Below are positions 22,949-30,828 of a DNA stretch of 33,340 nucleotides, piece by piece. Below the pieces are notes generated by a model. The model made no database searches, was not told where the DNA came from, and was given only the letters and a program-made list of their open reading frames with translations. Within the stretch, counting starts at the first letter, position 1. Every line of letters begins with the position of its first letter. Origin of the DNA: a virus; IMG/VR virus record IMGVR_UViG_3300036985_002839, positions 1-33,340 of that record, one strand, 5' to 3'. The translations under genes and the position numbers were made by a program.

Positions 22949-25870
22949 ATGTCTGATACTGTGGACTTTAAACCTAAAACTACACAAAGAAAACCTGTAC
23001 TATTGGAAGATAGTACAGGATCTACAATTACATCAGAAACTGTAATATCCGATACCGAAGAACGTAGAATTATTACTCCGGATGAGTATGATCTCATTCA
23101 ACCTCATCCTAATGCTTCTCCAGCGTTTTTGCAAGGGATTAGACCTTTAGATCCAGTAGAAGAGATGGCAAAATCTCCTATACGTGTGCAGGAGATGTTT
23201 AAGTCTAGTTTTGCATTGTGGTCTCAATTTTCTGGTGTGGAGGTAGACAATAGAGTATTTACGTTTGACGACCATCGTTATCTTCTTCCCATCTACATGT
23301 GTGAAGAAAAAGATGTGGTTTGGATTAAATCAGCACAGATGGGTGCAACCATTTATGAAGTATTGCGTCTTTTGTGGTTTTGTAGATATCATACCGTCAA
23401 GGTTGCGTTGTATTTTCCTACAGCTGACGGCGTTAATAAGATGTCTAAGGACCGACTTGGTCCCATTATTGCATCTAATCCACAGTTAAATAAAGCCTTA
23501 AAATCACAGGAGGATTCTCTTGGACTTAAACAAATTGAGAATATTCATGGTAAAAAGAGTTCTCTATACATGTTATACTTGGGTGGTACTGCGTCTAAAG
23601 ACTCTGTACCGTTGGATGTTCTTGGTTTTGATGAAGTACGGTTGGTAAAGCAAGATGACATAGACCAAGCTATAGAACGTGTTTCACATAGTACTTATAA
23701 ATATAAAATGTTCGTAAGTACTGCTGGTATGCCAAATTGTTTTGCCGGACACGTAAAGCTGTTGGTTCGTAATAAGAAAACTAAAGCTGTTACGAAGATT
23801 AGATTTGACGAACTAGTAGATCAATACAAGAAATACCAGATCTTATCCTACACTAACCGAGATGGTGGTAACCCTACTTGGAGCAATATACTAGCCGCGG
23901 TGTGTAGAGGTAAACGGAAGATGGTTAAAGTGACTTTATGGTCAGGTGACGAGATAGTTTGTACACCCGACCATAGATTTGTTGTAGGGAAGAATAACTT
24001 TGGTGGTTTTAAGTTTCAAGAAATAGGAAAAGTATCTGTTCAGTCATTGGGTGGGGATAATAAACAAGGCATATACTGTTCTAGCCTGTTGTCACCTGGT
24101 TTTGTGAAGAAAATTCACAAGGAAAAACCAAATCATTGGTCTGAGGAAACCTGTCGTGTTTTAGGTTTGTTTGTATCTAACGGAGTTTTGTTAAAGGAAT
24201 ATCCTGGTATCCATTTTTATTGTGATGGTGAAGAGTCTTCATACGTTAAAGACTGGGCTAAATCCAACAATATGTATGCTAAGACAACAGATACTGGTGT
24301 TGTCTTGTATTGTTCTCGTAAGTCCTACTACAAATTATTTACGGATTGTTTTTCAGAAGATACGTGGGAAAAGAAAATTCCCGATGAAATACTCAATTCC
24401 AGTCCAGGTCAATTAGAGAGGTTTCTAGAAGGGTTTTTTAGTACAGATGGTTATGGTTTTGGGCTAGACGATCCTTTATGCCAAAAATTTGACAATAAAG
24501 AGTTATTAGAACAAATTCGCTTTATGTGTCATAGGGTAGGTATTTCTACATCAGTAACTACCAATCCGAGTAAAACGTGTCATATTCTTCGTAGTCCATG
24601 GTGTGGTACGTTAACTAACTTCCCTTACCTTAACAAGATAGCTGTAAAATCTATTGAAGAGGTGGGTGACGAACTAGCCTACGATGTTCAGCTAGTTGGG
24701 GATCCTTGGTTCATGCTAGCTGACAGTGGCGCAGTTGTACACAATTCGGATATCCATAAACGATTCTTACACGGAACCCAATTAACATGGCATGTTAAGT
24801 GTGGTGGTTGTTTAGACGGGTTTGTTCCTTCAGATTGCTTTCCAGATTGTATTGTGAGTCACAACAACGAAGTATATTTACGTTGTCCGAAATGTAAGAC
24901 TCGTGTACATGATACGCAGAATGGTAATTATGTAGCACATAACCCAGGAGGTAGTTATCCTTCGTTCCATGTTAGTCAGTTTATTTCTAAGTTTATGACA
25001 GTTAAGGAGATTTGGGATTTCTATAACCAGACTACTAATAAGAAAGAGTTTTGGAATGCTAAGATGGGACGTCCGTATATTGATGAGGAGAACGTTCCTA
25101 TTACTGTTGATATCTTAGAGAACTGCATCAATCCTGATGTTAAGTGGCTTCTTAATGAAGAAAAAAAGACACGCAAGAATTGTGCCATGGGTGTTGATCA
25201 GCATGGTGGGAATGTTTATGTTACTATTTTGAAACGTGGACATGACGGTAAGCGTCAATTAGCTCATTTAGAGGTAGTTGAAGCTTCTAATCCTAGGTAT
25301 TGGCAAGACGGTAAACCCGTTTCTCCTTTTAGGCGCTTATACGAGCTGATGCGGGAGTTTGACGTGGGTATGTGTATCTGTGACCATATGCCAAACTATA
25401 ACGAAGCTGTGGAGTTTGCACACGCATTTCCTGCAAGAGTATTTTTGGCGTTTTATGGAGAAACACAAAAAGATGTTATAACGTGGATGGATAAACTTCG
25501 TATGAAGGAGTCCATTAAGCGCGGTAGTAAGGTAATTAAGTTGAAATGGCAGTGTACGTTAAATCGGTATGCGTCAATTGACTTGTCATTGTCCTGTTTT
25601 GGGAAGAGAGAAATTGACATACCACACCCAGATGCTTTAGTTCAAACTATAGAAAAAGACGGTAGGTTCGAAGTTCAGCCTGTGTGTAGAAGTAAGTTTT
25701 TTGAGCACTTGAAGTCTATTGTACGACAAAAAACTATAGTTGATGAGAAAACCGGAAGATTTAAGATGGAGTGGGTGTATTTAGGTAAAGACCCACACTT
25801 TGTCCATAGTTTTAATTATGCATTTTTTGCGTATGAACGCTTACGTCGTCAAGCTATTTTGATTATGTAA
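22949..25870 (+). CDS. terL: Terminase large subunit (GpA-type) precursor containing an intein
   Basis: A 973-residue precursor that would splice to 637 residues, close to the lambda gpA length. ATPase features: Walker A variant WIKSAQMGATI (about 125-135), Walker B LDVLGFDEV (D228, E229), and the coupling motif FVSTAGMPN (about 255-263), directly after which the intein is inserted. The C-extein holds a four-Cys zinc-like site (KCGGC and RCPKCK) and the nuclease domain start CAMGVDQHGGNVYV. The enzyme drives DNA packaging and cuts concatemers. The intein sits between ATPase and nuclease parts. It is followed by an HTH protein. Confidence 0.92.
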   Translation: MSDTVDFKPKTTQRKPVLLEDSTGSTITSETVISDTEERRIITPDEYDLIQPHPNASPAFLQGIRPLDPVEEMAKSPIRVQEMFKSSFALWSQFSGVEVDNRVFTFDDHRYLLPIYMCEEKDVVWIKSAQMGATIYEVLRLLWFCRYHTVKVALYFPTADGVNKMSKDRLGPIIASNPQLNKALKSQEDSLGLKQIENIHGKKSSLYMLYLGGTASKDSVPLDVLGFDEVRLVKQDDIDQAIERVSHSTYKYKMFVSTAGMPNCFAGHVKLLVRNKKTKAVTKIRFDELVDQYKKYQILSYTNRDGGNPTWSNILAAVCRGKRKMVKVTLWSGDEIVCTPDHRFVVGKNNFGGFKFQEIGKVSVQSLGGDNKQGIYCSSLLSPGFVKKIHKEKPNHWSEETCRVLGLFVSNGVLLKEYPGIHFYCDGEESSYVKDWAKSNNMYAKTTDTGVVLYCSRKSYYKLFTDCFSEDTWEKKIPDEILNSSPGQLERFLEGFFSTDGYGFGLDDPLCQKFDNKELLEQIRFMCHRVGISTSVTTNPSKTCHILRSPWCGTLTNFPYLNKIAVKSIEEVGDELAYDVQLVGDPWFMLADSGAVVHNSDIHKRFLHGTQLTWHVKCGGCLDGFVPSDCFPDCIVSHNNEVYLRCPKCKTRVHDTQNGNYVAHNPGGSYPSFHVSQFISKFMTVKEIWDFYNQTTNKKEFWNAKMGRPYIDEENVPITVDILENCINPDVKWLLNEEKKTRKNCAMGVDQHGGNVYVTILKRGHDGKRQLAHLEVVEASNPRYWQDGKPVSPFRRLYELMREFDVGMCICDHMPNYNEAVEFAHAFPARVFLAFYGETQKDVITWMDKLRMKESIKRGSKVIKLKWQCTLNRYASIDLSLSCFGKREIDIPHPDALVQTIEKDGRFEVQPVCRSKFFEHLKSIVRQKTIVDEKTGRFKMEWVYLGKDPHFVHSFNYAFFAYERLRRQAILIM
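23738..24745 (+). other. LAGLIDADG intein in terminase
   Basis: Residues 264-599 (336 residues). First residue Cys in CFAGHVKLLVR; block B is IVCTPDHRFVVG; block G ends SGAVVHN before Ser of the C-extein. The endonuclease has two LAGLIDADG helices: VLGLFVSNGVLL (near 405-415) and LERFLEGFFSTDGYG (near 490-503). The first has Asn where the catalytic acid normally is (SNG instead of DG), while the second keeps Asp. So splicing should work, but DNA cleavage may be weakened. The insertion point lies in the terminase coupling motif. Confidence 0.92.
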
Positions 25871-25886
25871 CTTAATGTGTTATAAT
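25859..25886 (+). promoter_or_regulatory. Sigma70-type promoter with extended -10
   Basis: TTGATT at 25859-25864, 16-base spacer, TATAAT at 25881-25886 with TG two bases ahead (extended -10). Start of RNA would be near 25893, with the ATG at 25901, so the leader is very short. It overlaps the end of terL. It is the best consensus promoter on the plus strand and would let downstream genes be expressed by host polymerase. Confidence 0.55.
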
Positions 25887-25900
25887 ACTGGAATAAGACA

Positions 25901-26614
25901 ATGCCTAAAGAAGATCCAACAAAAGAGATGTTGATTGATGAAACAGGTAATGGTGGTATGATTCCGGATGAGGCAGCCGCAGCTAACCGTAAACAAGGAG
26001 TTCTTGGTAAGCTAACCAAGTTCGAGATTGCGGATCGTAGACGTAAAGTTATGCGTTTACGTCTACGGGGGTTAGGGATTCCACAGATAGCAAGAGTCAT
26101 TCAAATATCTGAATCTACTGTGGAAAGTGACTTGTTAGAGGTACAGAAGATCAATCAACAAGCTGTAAATAACTTTGAAAAAAATCAATTCATTGGAGAG
26201 AGTCTTTTAGTATTTTCTGAGTTAGAAGAAAGGGCTTGGGCTGAGTTTTCAGCAGCTGAATCTGGTACTTCACATAGACTTAAATCGTTAGAGTTAATTC
26301 GATCTCTAAATAAAGATAAGATTGATGCGTTGGTAGATACAGGGGTGATAAAGAAGGCTGAGGATGCACAGATTATAGAACATCACCACAGCATTAAATG
26401 GGATGAGGATTTGAAATCTAAGATCGCTAAAGCCATGTTAGAGGCTTCTTTAAAAACTAAACTTTTAGAGCCTACACCAGAAAGTTATACACAACCTTTG
26501 GTTGATATTGTACAATCTGTAGAGGAAGTGACAACAGACATAGAAGGTACTGTGTCTGGAGAAACCGATGAACTTAAGCAGGAAGAAATTAATAATGAAG
26601 AAATTGAGGACTAA
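25901..26614 (+). CDS. HTH protein, possible terminase small subunit
   Basis: A 237-residue protein. Residues about 38-80 hold a helix-turn-helix (KVMRLRLRGLGIPQIARVIQ, then ISESTVESDL), like sigma-4 or Nu1-type motifs. The rest is helical and acidic with an HHHSIKWDED segment. In many phages the small terminase has an N-terminal HTH and an oligomerising helical part, and lies next to terL; usually upstream, here downstream. Alternatives are a transcription regulator. Own sigma70-type promoter upstream suggests it may also be made early. Confidence 0.5.
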   Translation: MPKEDPTKEMLIDETGNGGMIPDEAAAANRKQGVLGKLTKFEIADRRRKVMRLRLRGLGIPQIARVIQISESTVESDLLEVQKINQQAVNNFEKNQFIGESLLVFSELEERAWAEFSAAESGTSHRLKSLELIRSLNKDKIDALVDTGVIKKAEDAQIIEHHHSIKWDEDLKSKIAKAMLEASLKTKLLEPTPESYTQPLVDIVQSVEEVTTDIEGTVSGETDELKQEEINNEEIED

Positions 26615-26622
26615 GTATTAGA

Positions 26623-26823
26623 ATGCCAAATATTTATCGTGAATGTAAACAATGTAATTGTAGCTTTTATATCACAGAAAAAGATCAAGCTTTTTTTAAT
26701 GAAAAGGGATTAGAGTTTCCCAAACGGTGTTTTACGTGCAGGAAGAAGAATAAGAAGTCTCAGGAAGAAGCCGTACATATGCAGACATGGGGTACACCCA
26801 ACACAGATACTGATAAAGAATAA
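26623..26823 (+). CDS. Small zinc-ribbon protein
   Basis: A 66-residue protein with CKQCNCSFYIT and then KRCFTCRKKNK, two CxxC pairs about 27 residues apart, forming a zinc ribbon of the small DksA/zinc-binding type found in bacterial and phage proteins (YRECKQCNCSFYI and FFNEKGLEFPKRC are typical). The rest is polar. Likely binds nucleic acid or a protein; target not known. It lies between the HTH gene and the dNMP kinase. Confidence 0.7.
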   Translation: MPNIYRECKQCNCSFYITEKDQAFFNEKGLEFPKRCFTCRKKNKKSQEEAVHMQTWGTPNTDTDKE

Positions 26824-26859
26824 CGGAATTATTTACCTTTTAATTAGGAGTTTTGAACT

Positions 26860-27459
26860 ATGAAGCCAGTTGTAGTTATGCTATTAGGTCGCGCAGGTTC
26901 TGGAAAGACGTCAGCAGGTCAGTATATTCAAGATAAATATGGTGCTACAGTGGTTAGGTTTGCAGAACCACTTAAGAACTTAGCTATGGAGTTGTGGGGG
27001 TTTTCTCATGAACAAGTTTGGGGTAGCTTCGAAATTAAAGAACAATTAGATCCTAGGGTAGGTATTTCACCAAGAGAGGCTTTACAGCGTCTGGGGGAGG
27101 GGTGTCGTAAGTATGTCAATGCTGGGGTTTGGATTGAAGCCTGCTTTAATCAAATAAGAAAGAAGATAGCAGAGGGGGTAGAGTTGTTTGTTATAGACGA
27201 TACACGTTATGTTAATGAATGTTGTACTCGTTTTATGGATATGGACATACGTGTAGTGAAGTTGATTTGCAGCGATAATATTTCGAAAGTAAATTCACTA
27301 CATCCGTCTGAAGCTGAGGTAGACCAAGTACCTATGTCTTACATCTCATATGTTGTAAATTCGTCGCGTAAGGCGGGGTTACCGGATGTGTATTCTAAGA
27401 TAGATGATTTTATGGCAAACGTCATCCATATACAACCAAAAGGAAATTTAATTGTCTAA
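26860..27459 (+). CDS. Deoxynucleoside monophosphate kinase
   Basis: A 199-residue P-loop kinase with GRAGSGKT at residues 10-17. FAEPLKNLAMELWGF is the lid/substrate helix found in T4 gp1-type dNMP kinases, and FVIDDTRYVNECCTRF carries the conserved DxR segment (usual form is DVRF). The family phosphorylates dNMPs to dNDPs, making phage DNA precursors from degraded or newly made nucleotides. An AGGAG site precedes ATG. It overlaps the amidase start by eight bases. Confidence 0.8.
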   Translation: MKPVVVMLLGRAGSGKTSAGQYIQDKYGATVVRFAEPLKNLAMELWGFSHEQVWGSFEIKEQLDPRVGISPREALQRLGEGCRKYVNAGVWIEACFNQIRKKIAEGVELFVIDDTRYVNECCTRFMDMDIRVVKLICSDNISKVNSLHPSEAEVDQVPMSYISYVVNSSRKAGLPDVYSKIDDFMANVIHIQPKGNLIV

Positions 27460-28180
27460 TCCCAACTTTTCTGCACTGTGTCCTTCAGGTCCTATTCGTA
27501 CAGGAAGCCAAACACCAGTCCGTCAGAGCGAGATTGTAGGAGTTATTGTACACACTACAGGTACCGGTGTGTCTATAACTGCCCAAGAACGTGACGAAGA
27601 TAGTATGGATGTAGCGTGCCGGATATACAAGAATGGAGAAGCGTTTCCAGGATATGTTATAGGTCAACAAGGTCAGATAGCTCAAATTGTTAGTGATGCA
27701 CTGAGAGCACCACACGCAGGTATTTCTTCTGAAGAAAAGACGAAATATAAAAACGGATCTTGGAAGAAAGATTTGTCAGTGGATACAGTTAGGTTGTGGG
27801 TTACGAAGCACAGCAGTAAAGAGTCTCCGTTATGCCTTTTACCTCACAATGCTATAGGGGTTAACGATTGTTATCTTGGAATTGAGTGTATACAGTTACT
27901 TACACCTAACAGTGACGGTACGTATTATACTCCTGCACAAATGAATACACTGATTGCATTGATTAAAGATATTCGTATGCGTCATCCAACCGCTAAACAG
28001 TTGTTAGGACACGAAGATATTAACCCTCTGCGTCGTTCTTCTAAATCTGGAGGATGGGATCCTGGTGCGCTAAGGGATAAGCCTTGGTTTGATTGGAAAC
28101 GTGTTTTGATTGGAATAGGGGATTTACCTCCCGATCCAGTTCCAGAACACGACGATACTACAAATATGTCTTTCTTTTAA
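27452..28180 (+). CDS. N-acetylmuramoyl-L-alanine amidase endolysin
   Basis: A 242-residue Amidase_2 (PGRP-like) protein. It shows VIVHTTG (zinc His 34), GYVIGQQGQIAQIV (the standard YHYVI-type strand), GIECIQ, and GHEDINPLRR with GGWDPG, supplying the other zinc ligands. It cuts the bond between MurNAc and L-Ala of peptidoglycan and releases progeny. TTG 27452 is the probable start, with AAGGAAA before it, and lies inside the kinase gene. No signal peptide, so release would need a holin; none is obvious next to it. Confidence 0.88.
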   Translation: MSNPNFSALCPSGPIRTGSQTPVRQSEIVGVIVHTTGTGVSITAQERDEDSMDVACRIYKNGEAFPGYVIGQQGQIAQIVSDALRAPHAGISSEEKTKYKNGSWKKDLSVDTVRLWVTKHSSKESPLCLLPHNAIGVNDCYLGIECIQLLTPNSDGTYYTPAQMNTLIALIKDIRMRHPTAKQLLGHEDINPLRRSSKSGGWDPGALRDKPWFDWKRVLIGIGDLPPDPVPEHDDTTNMSFF

Positions 28181-28203
28181 AAATTAATATAGGAGGTGGT
28201 ACT

Positions 28204-28440
28204 TTGAAAAACTTTGATAATCAATATGGTTTTGTTTGGGGACCTGCGCTAGTACAGCGTTGTATTTCTAATTGTGCAGACGGCAGAGAATGGGTTTATT
28301 TAACAATTAAGAGTATTAAATCAAATTCAAAACGTAAATTTAATGCATCTGAGATTGGAATATTAGTACATCCTGGTGGTTCTATTACCGTAGGTAAGCT
28401 AAAAGGTCGCGTTAAAGCGTGTGGATTTAAGAAAAAGTAA
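28204..28440 (+). CDS. Small basic hypothetical protein
   Basis: A 78-residue protein starting at TTG 28204, chosen because a strong AGGAGGT lies seven bases before it; the longer frame has no ribosome site. Sequence MKNFDNQYGFVWGPALVQRC continues to a basic C-terminus (KGRVKACGFKKK). The second half (FNASEIGILVHPGGSITVGK) looks like a small beta barrel. Not recognised. It ends two bases from the minus-strand terminator of the candidate small RNA. Confidence 0.6.
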   Translation: MKNFDNQYGFVWGPALVQRCISNCADGREWVYLTIKSIKSNSKRKFNASEIGILVHPGGSITVGKLKGRVKACGFKKK

Positions 28441-28480
28441 AAAAACACCCCTACAAGTAAACCCTAAACTTGTAGGGGTG
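28439..28480 (-). terminator. Intrinsic terminator for leftward transcription
   Basis: CACCCCTACAAGT at 28446-28458 pairs perfectly with 28468-28480 around a nine-base loop, a 13-bp stem. Read on the minus strand it is followed by seven T (28445-28439), a textbook rho-independent terminator. In plus direction there is no T-run. It would end transcription from the minus promoter at 28535-28563, and any leftward read-through from the phosphoesterase gene. Confidence 0.75.
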
Positions 28481-28528
28481 GACCTAAGTGTTTCTCGTAG
28501 AGATCCACGATATCTACGGTAGGTCTAA
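28439..28528 (-). ncRNA. Candidate small structured RNA, about 90 nt
   Basis: A minus-strand unit with no ORF. A promoter at 28535-28563 would start RNA near 28528. The RNA begins with an outer stem GACCTA (28525-28520) pairing with TAGGTC (28486-28481). Inside lies CGTAGA (28518-28513) pairing with TCTACG (28501-28496), extended after one mismatch by two pairs around a five-base loop. It ends in the terminator hairpin. The stem starts three bases after the predicted start. The family is not recognised; it is not a tRNA. Confidence 0.55.
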
Positions 28529-28534
28529 ATTAAC

Positions 28535-28563
28535 ATACTAGCTGATGTGGTATTTTTAGTCAA
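28535..28563 (-). promoter_or_regulatory. Minus-strand sigma70-type promoter of the small RNA
   Basis: On the minus strand, TTGACT (28563-28558), exactly 17 bases, then TAGTAT (28540-28535). Predicted start near 28528. Near-consensus spacing and -35. It points away from the plus-strand gene at 28583 and only the structured segment and its terminator lie downstream. Confidence 0.55.
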
Positions 28564-28582
28564 CAACTGATACACTTTTATT

Positions 28583-29308
28583 GTGGCAGATTTATCAGTC
28601 AAGACGATCGATCAGTTGACCGTAGGAACACTACTACGTGTGTACTTTCCGTCGTCAGCTAACTCTGCGTTAAAATCTTTCGTCCCTAGCCATCAGGGAT
28701 TATTTAGGATTCAGGATGGGGGAGAGAAGACTACACTAAACCACACTGATTGGCGCCGAATTGTTGGCGTTAATCGTAGAAGTTTTACTGCTTATGTCAT
28801 AGTTAATGACACAGTAAATCAACGGTTGTTGTTGGAATTTGAAGAAGCTGGAACTACTAACACAACACACAATCGTTATCAAATTGATGTTCCATACAGA
28901 GCATTTATGCGTTTGTCTAGACTTGTATCTAACGCGAGGGTAATGACTGCCAAGCAAGAAACTAGATACCGTAGACAACACCGTAGGACGCCAGTATACA
29001 AACAGTGTTGGAGTCCGTTTGATCAGTTTGTAGGTGTACAGATTATAGCTTATGCAAGGAGCGGTGACATGACCATTAGTTTCACTTATCAAATCCCAAG
29101 TACCGGTACTTCTTGGGTTATTCCATTACCGTCTGGTGCAGTTGAAGACGAGAGTTACAACGTAGTTGCGTCTTTCAATACTATTGTGGGGGTTCCCTCT
29201 CACATGTCAATTCCAGATGTTCAAAAAACTTCGACATCGTTTGTACTTAACTCAAGTGGTACACTTACATCAGGAACGACTATAGATTTTTTCGTAAAAG
29301 AAAGATAA
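28583..29308 (+). CDS. Probable virion structural protein
   Basis: A 241-residue protein, GTG start, without a clear Shine-Dalgarno. Residues 1-120 start VKTIDQLTVGTLLRVYFPSS, similar in layout to the second domain of the 2311-3003 protein. Residues 140-241 have strand-rich YQIPSTGTSWVIPLPSG and SGTLTSGTTIDFFVKER, the style of C-terminal beta domains in tail or baseplate proteins. I infer a virion component; a receptor-binding part is possible. It is isolated from the other structural genes, between amidase and phosphoesterase. Confidence 0.55.
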   Translation: MADLSVKTIDQLTVGTLLRVYFPSSANSALKSFVPSHQGLFRIQDGGEKTTLNHTDWRRIVGVNRRSFTAYVIVNDTVNQRLLLEFEEAGTTNTTHNRYQIDVPYRAFMRLSRLVSNARVMTAKQETRYRRQHRRTPVYKQCWSPFDQFVGVQIIAYARSGDMTISFTYQIPSTGTSWVIPLPSGAVEDESYNVVASFNTIVGVPSHMSIPDVQKTSTSFVLNSSGTLTSGTTIDFFVKER

Positions 29309-29361
29309 TAGTTTTTAGGACTTTGGACTAAGAACAAAATACTAATATAAGGAGACGCGTC

Positions 29362-29550
29362 ATGTCAAAGATGATTGTTACTTTTTTTGTAACAGATATA
29401 CTAGAGTTAGAAGACATAGACGATGAGGTTCTGGTAGAGAATACTGTTGATAATTCCCACAAGCATCTTAAAGAGCTACTAAAGTCAGACTATAAAATTG
29501 CTGAAGCTGAAGTCGAGCTGATTGAAACGGAACCGGTTTATCTAAACTAG
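29362..29550 (+). CDS. Small acidic hypothetical protein
   Basis: A 62-residue, strongly acidic protein with an AAGGAG ribosome site eight bases before ATG. It starts MSKMIVTFFVTDILELEDID and looks like a small beta-alpha-beta unit. Not recognised. It ends one base before the end of the convergent phosphoesterase gene. Confidence 0.6.
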   Translation: MSKMIVTFFVTDILELEDIDDEVLVENTVDNSHKHLKELLKSDYKIAEAEVELIETEPVYLN

Positions 29551-29551
29551 T

Positions 29552-30682
29552 CTATTGTAGGTCTAGTTTTACGTCTAACCCGTAGTAGGGTTTGACTAGG
29601 GTGTTTAATGTTGAGTCAGTGTATTGCTGCTTTCCGACATTAATAAATCTTGTGTCACCTACAATAAAGTTTTCAACTGACTCAAACATCCATTGTCCGT
29701 TCTGTGTTGAGAAGTAACCGCTACTAATTGCATACGGATCTGGGGGGATTAGGCATCCGTTAGACATAAAGATAGGTCCAGATGGTAGGTGTACCATACT
29801 TGCAGTGTGTACGTGACCTACCATGAACAAATCACACTTTTTGTTAGACCCAGCGTTCCATTCATTTATCTGAGACCTAAGCTTGTTTATGTTTATAGAG
29901 CTTGAAGGGAATCCTGCGTTAATAACTGTGTCGCCATGTGTTGCAAATCCGTGTCGGTTAAACGCTGTATAAGTGTAGTATGGGGTGTAAGGGATTATGA
30001 TTTCTATGTTGGGTATGGAGACTAACGCCATTTTAATTGAGAACATGATCATAGTTTCGTACGAATCCCATTTTTCGTTAGTCGCTCGTTGATCGTGACG
30101 AATTTTTCGTCTACCGTGGTTTCCTGGTACGAAACGTACAATGACTTTTGGAAAAGTTCTAGCTAAGTGTGTTAGTGCCTGTATGAAGTAATAGACTACA
30201 GCACCAAACTGATTTGTTAGGTTAGCACCTGCACGAAGATCGTGTAGTTCTCCTAGGATTAAATCTCCTAGGATATGTACGTACAGTTCAGTTTCATCCC
30301 TATACTGAGTTTTGTAGTTTAATGTTTCTAGTACTACAGAAGCAAGTGCTCTAGATTCTTCTTTCGGACCAAATTGTGTGGGAACTTCTTTTTTATCTAA
30401 TAATGAATGGAAGTGTGTGTCACTTAAAACGAGGTTAAGTATTCTTTTTTTGTTTTTGTTCGTTTTCTTTTTGGAGTAGCCACAAATGGGAATAGTTAGT
30501 GATTTCGAGACGTTAGTTAGTATTTGTTTAAGATTTTCCTGAAATAAAGTTTCGCGAGCCATAACTCCTGTGATATGTCGATCTTGACGTTTTTTGTTTT
30601 TTTGGTATTCTAGGGCAGCTTGTTCTTTTAGGTAGTTGTTTAGATCTATATTCTGTTTTGAGTTCTGGAGAAGTTTGCTCAT
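29552..30682 (-). CDS. Calcineurin-like metallophosphoesterase
   Basis: A 376-residue protein, the only clear minus-strand gene. Metal-binding motifs: LVLSDTHFH, LGDLILGELHD, VPGNHGRR, THGDTVIN and VGHVHTAS, i.e. a complete metallophosphoesterase set. Residues 1-80 form a basic helical N-terminal part. Substrate could be DNA ends, nucleotides or a signalling phosphate; the family is broad. AAGGAAA precedes ATG (minus). It converges with the gene at 29362-29550 with one base between, and no terminator lies between them. It starts opposite the accessory gene at 30829, so the region 30683-30828 holds divergent control signals. Confidence 0.85.
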   Translation of the reverse strand: MSKLLQNSKQNIDLNNYLKEQAALEYQKNKKRQDRHITGVMARETLFQENLKQILTNVSKSLTIPICGYSKKKTNKNKKRILNLVLSDTHFHSLLDKKEVPTQFGPKEESRALASVVLETLNYKTQYRDETELYVHILGDLILGELHDLRAGANLTNQFGAVVYYFIQALTHLARTFPKVIVRFVPGNHGRRKIRHDQRATNEKWDSYETMIMFSIKMALVSIPNIEIIIPYTPYYTYTAFNRHGFATHGDTVINAGFPSSSININKLRSQINEWNAGSNKKCDLFMVGHVHTASMVHLPSGPIFMSNGCLIPPDPYAISSGYFSTQNGQWMFESVENFIVGDTRFINVGKQQYTDSTLNTLVKPYYGLDVKLDLQ

Positions 30683-30789
30683 AAATTTCCTTAAATTTCT
30701 CTAGAGTGTTTTACAACATCGACGGAGTTCGTTAACACTTACCCTATACAGTGCCTTGTTTTTCAGAAATTTTCAACCCCAAAATTTTT

Positions 30790-30808
30790 CCTAGTAACCT
30801 GCTATATA
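30790..30808 (+). promoter_or_regulatory. Conserved 19-bp motif, copy 2 (putative phage promoter)
   Basis: CCTAGTAACCTGCTATATA, with AAAATTTTT before it and AGAGGA plus ATG 20 bases after. Identical in core to the copies at 5500, 31703 and 33046. It lies in the 146-base gap (30683-30828) between divergent genes, which otherwise contains only AT-rich sequence and the minus-strand ribosome site. Confidence 0.6.
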
Positions 30809-30828
30809 CCCACAGAGGATAAACAACA

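Noticed and set aside
28093-28440. Longer 115-codon version of the gene at 28204
   Set aside because: It overlaps the amidase gene and has no ribosome site, while AGGAGGT sits just before TTG 28204.
28481-28526. tRNA
   Set aside because: Only two nested stems over 46 bases; no T-loop, anticodon arm or CCA layout. I saw no tRNA elsewhere in the window.
30758-30790. Plus-strand terminator from AAATTTT and AAAATTT arms
   Set aside because: The stem is short and AT-only; more likely the A/T tract that precedes the conserved motif.
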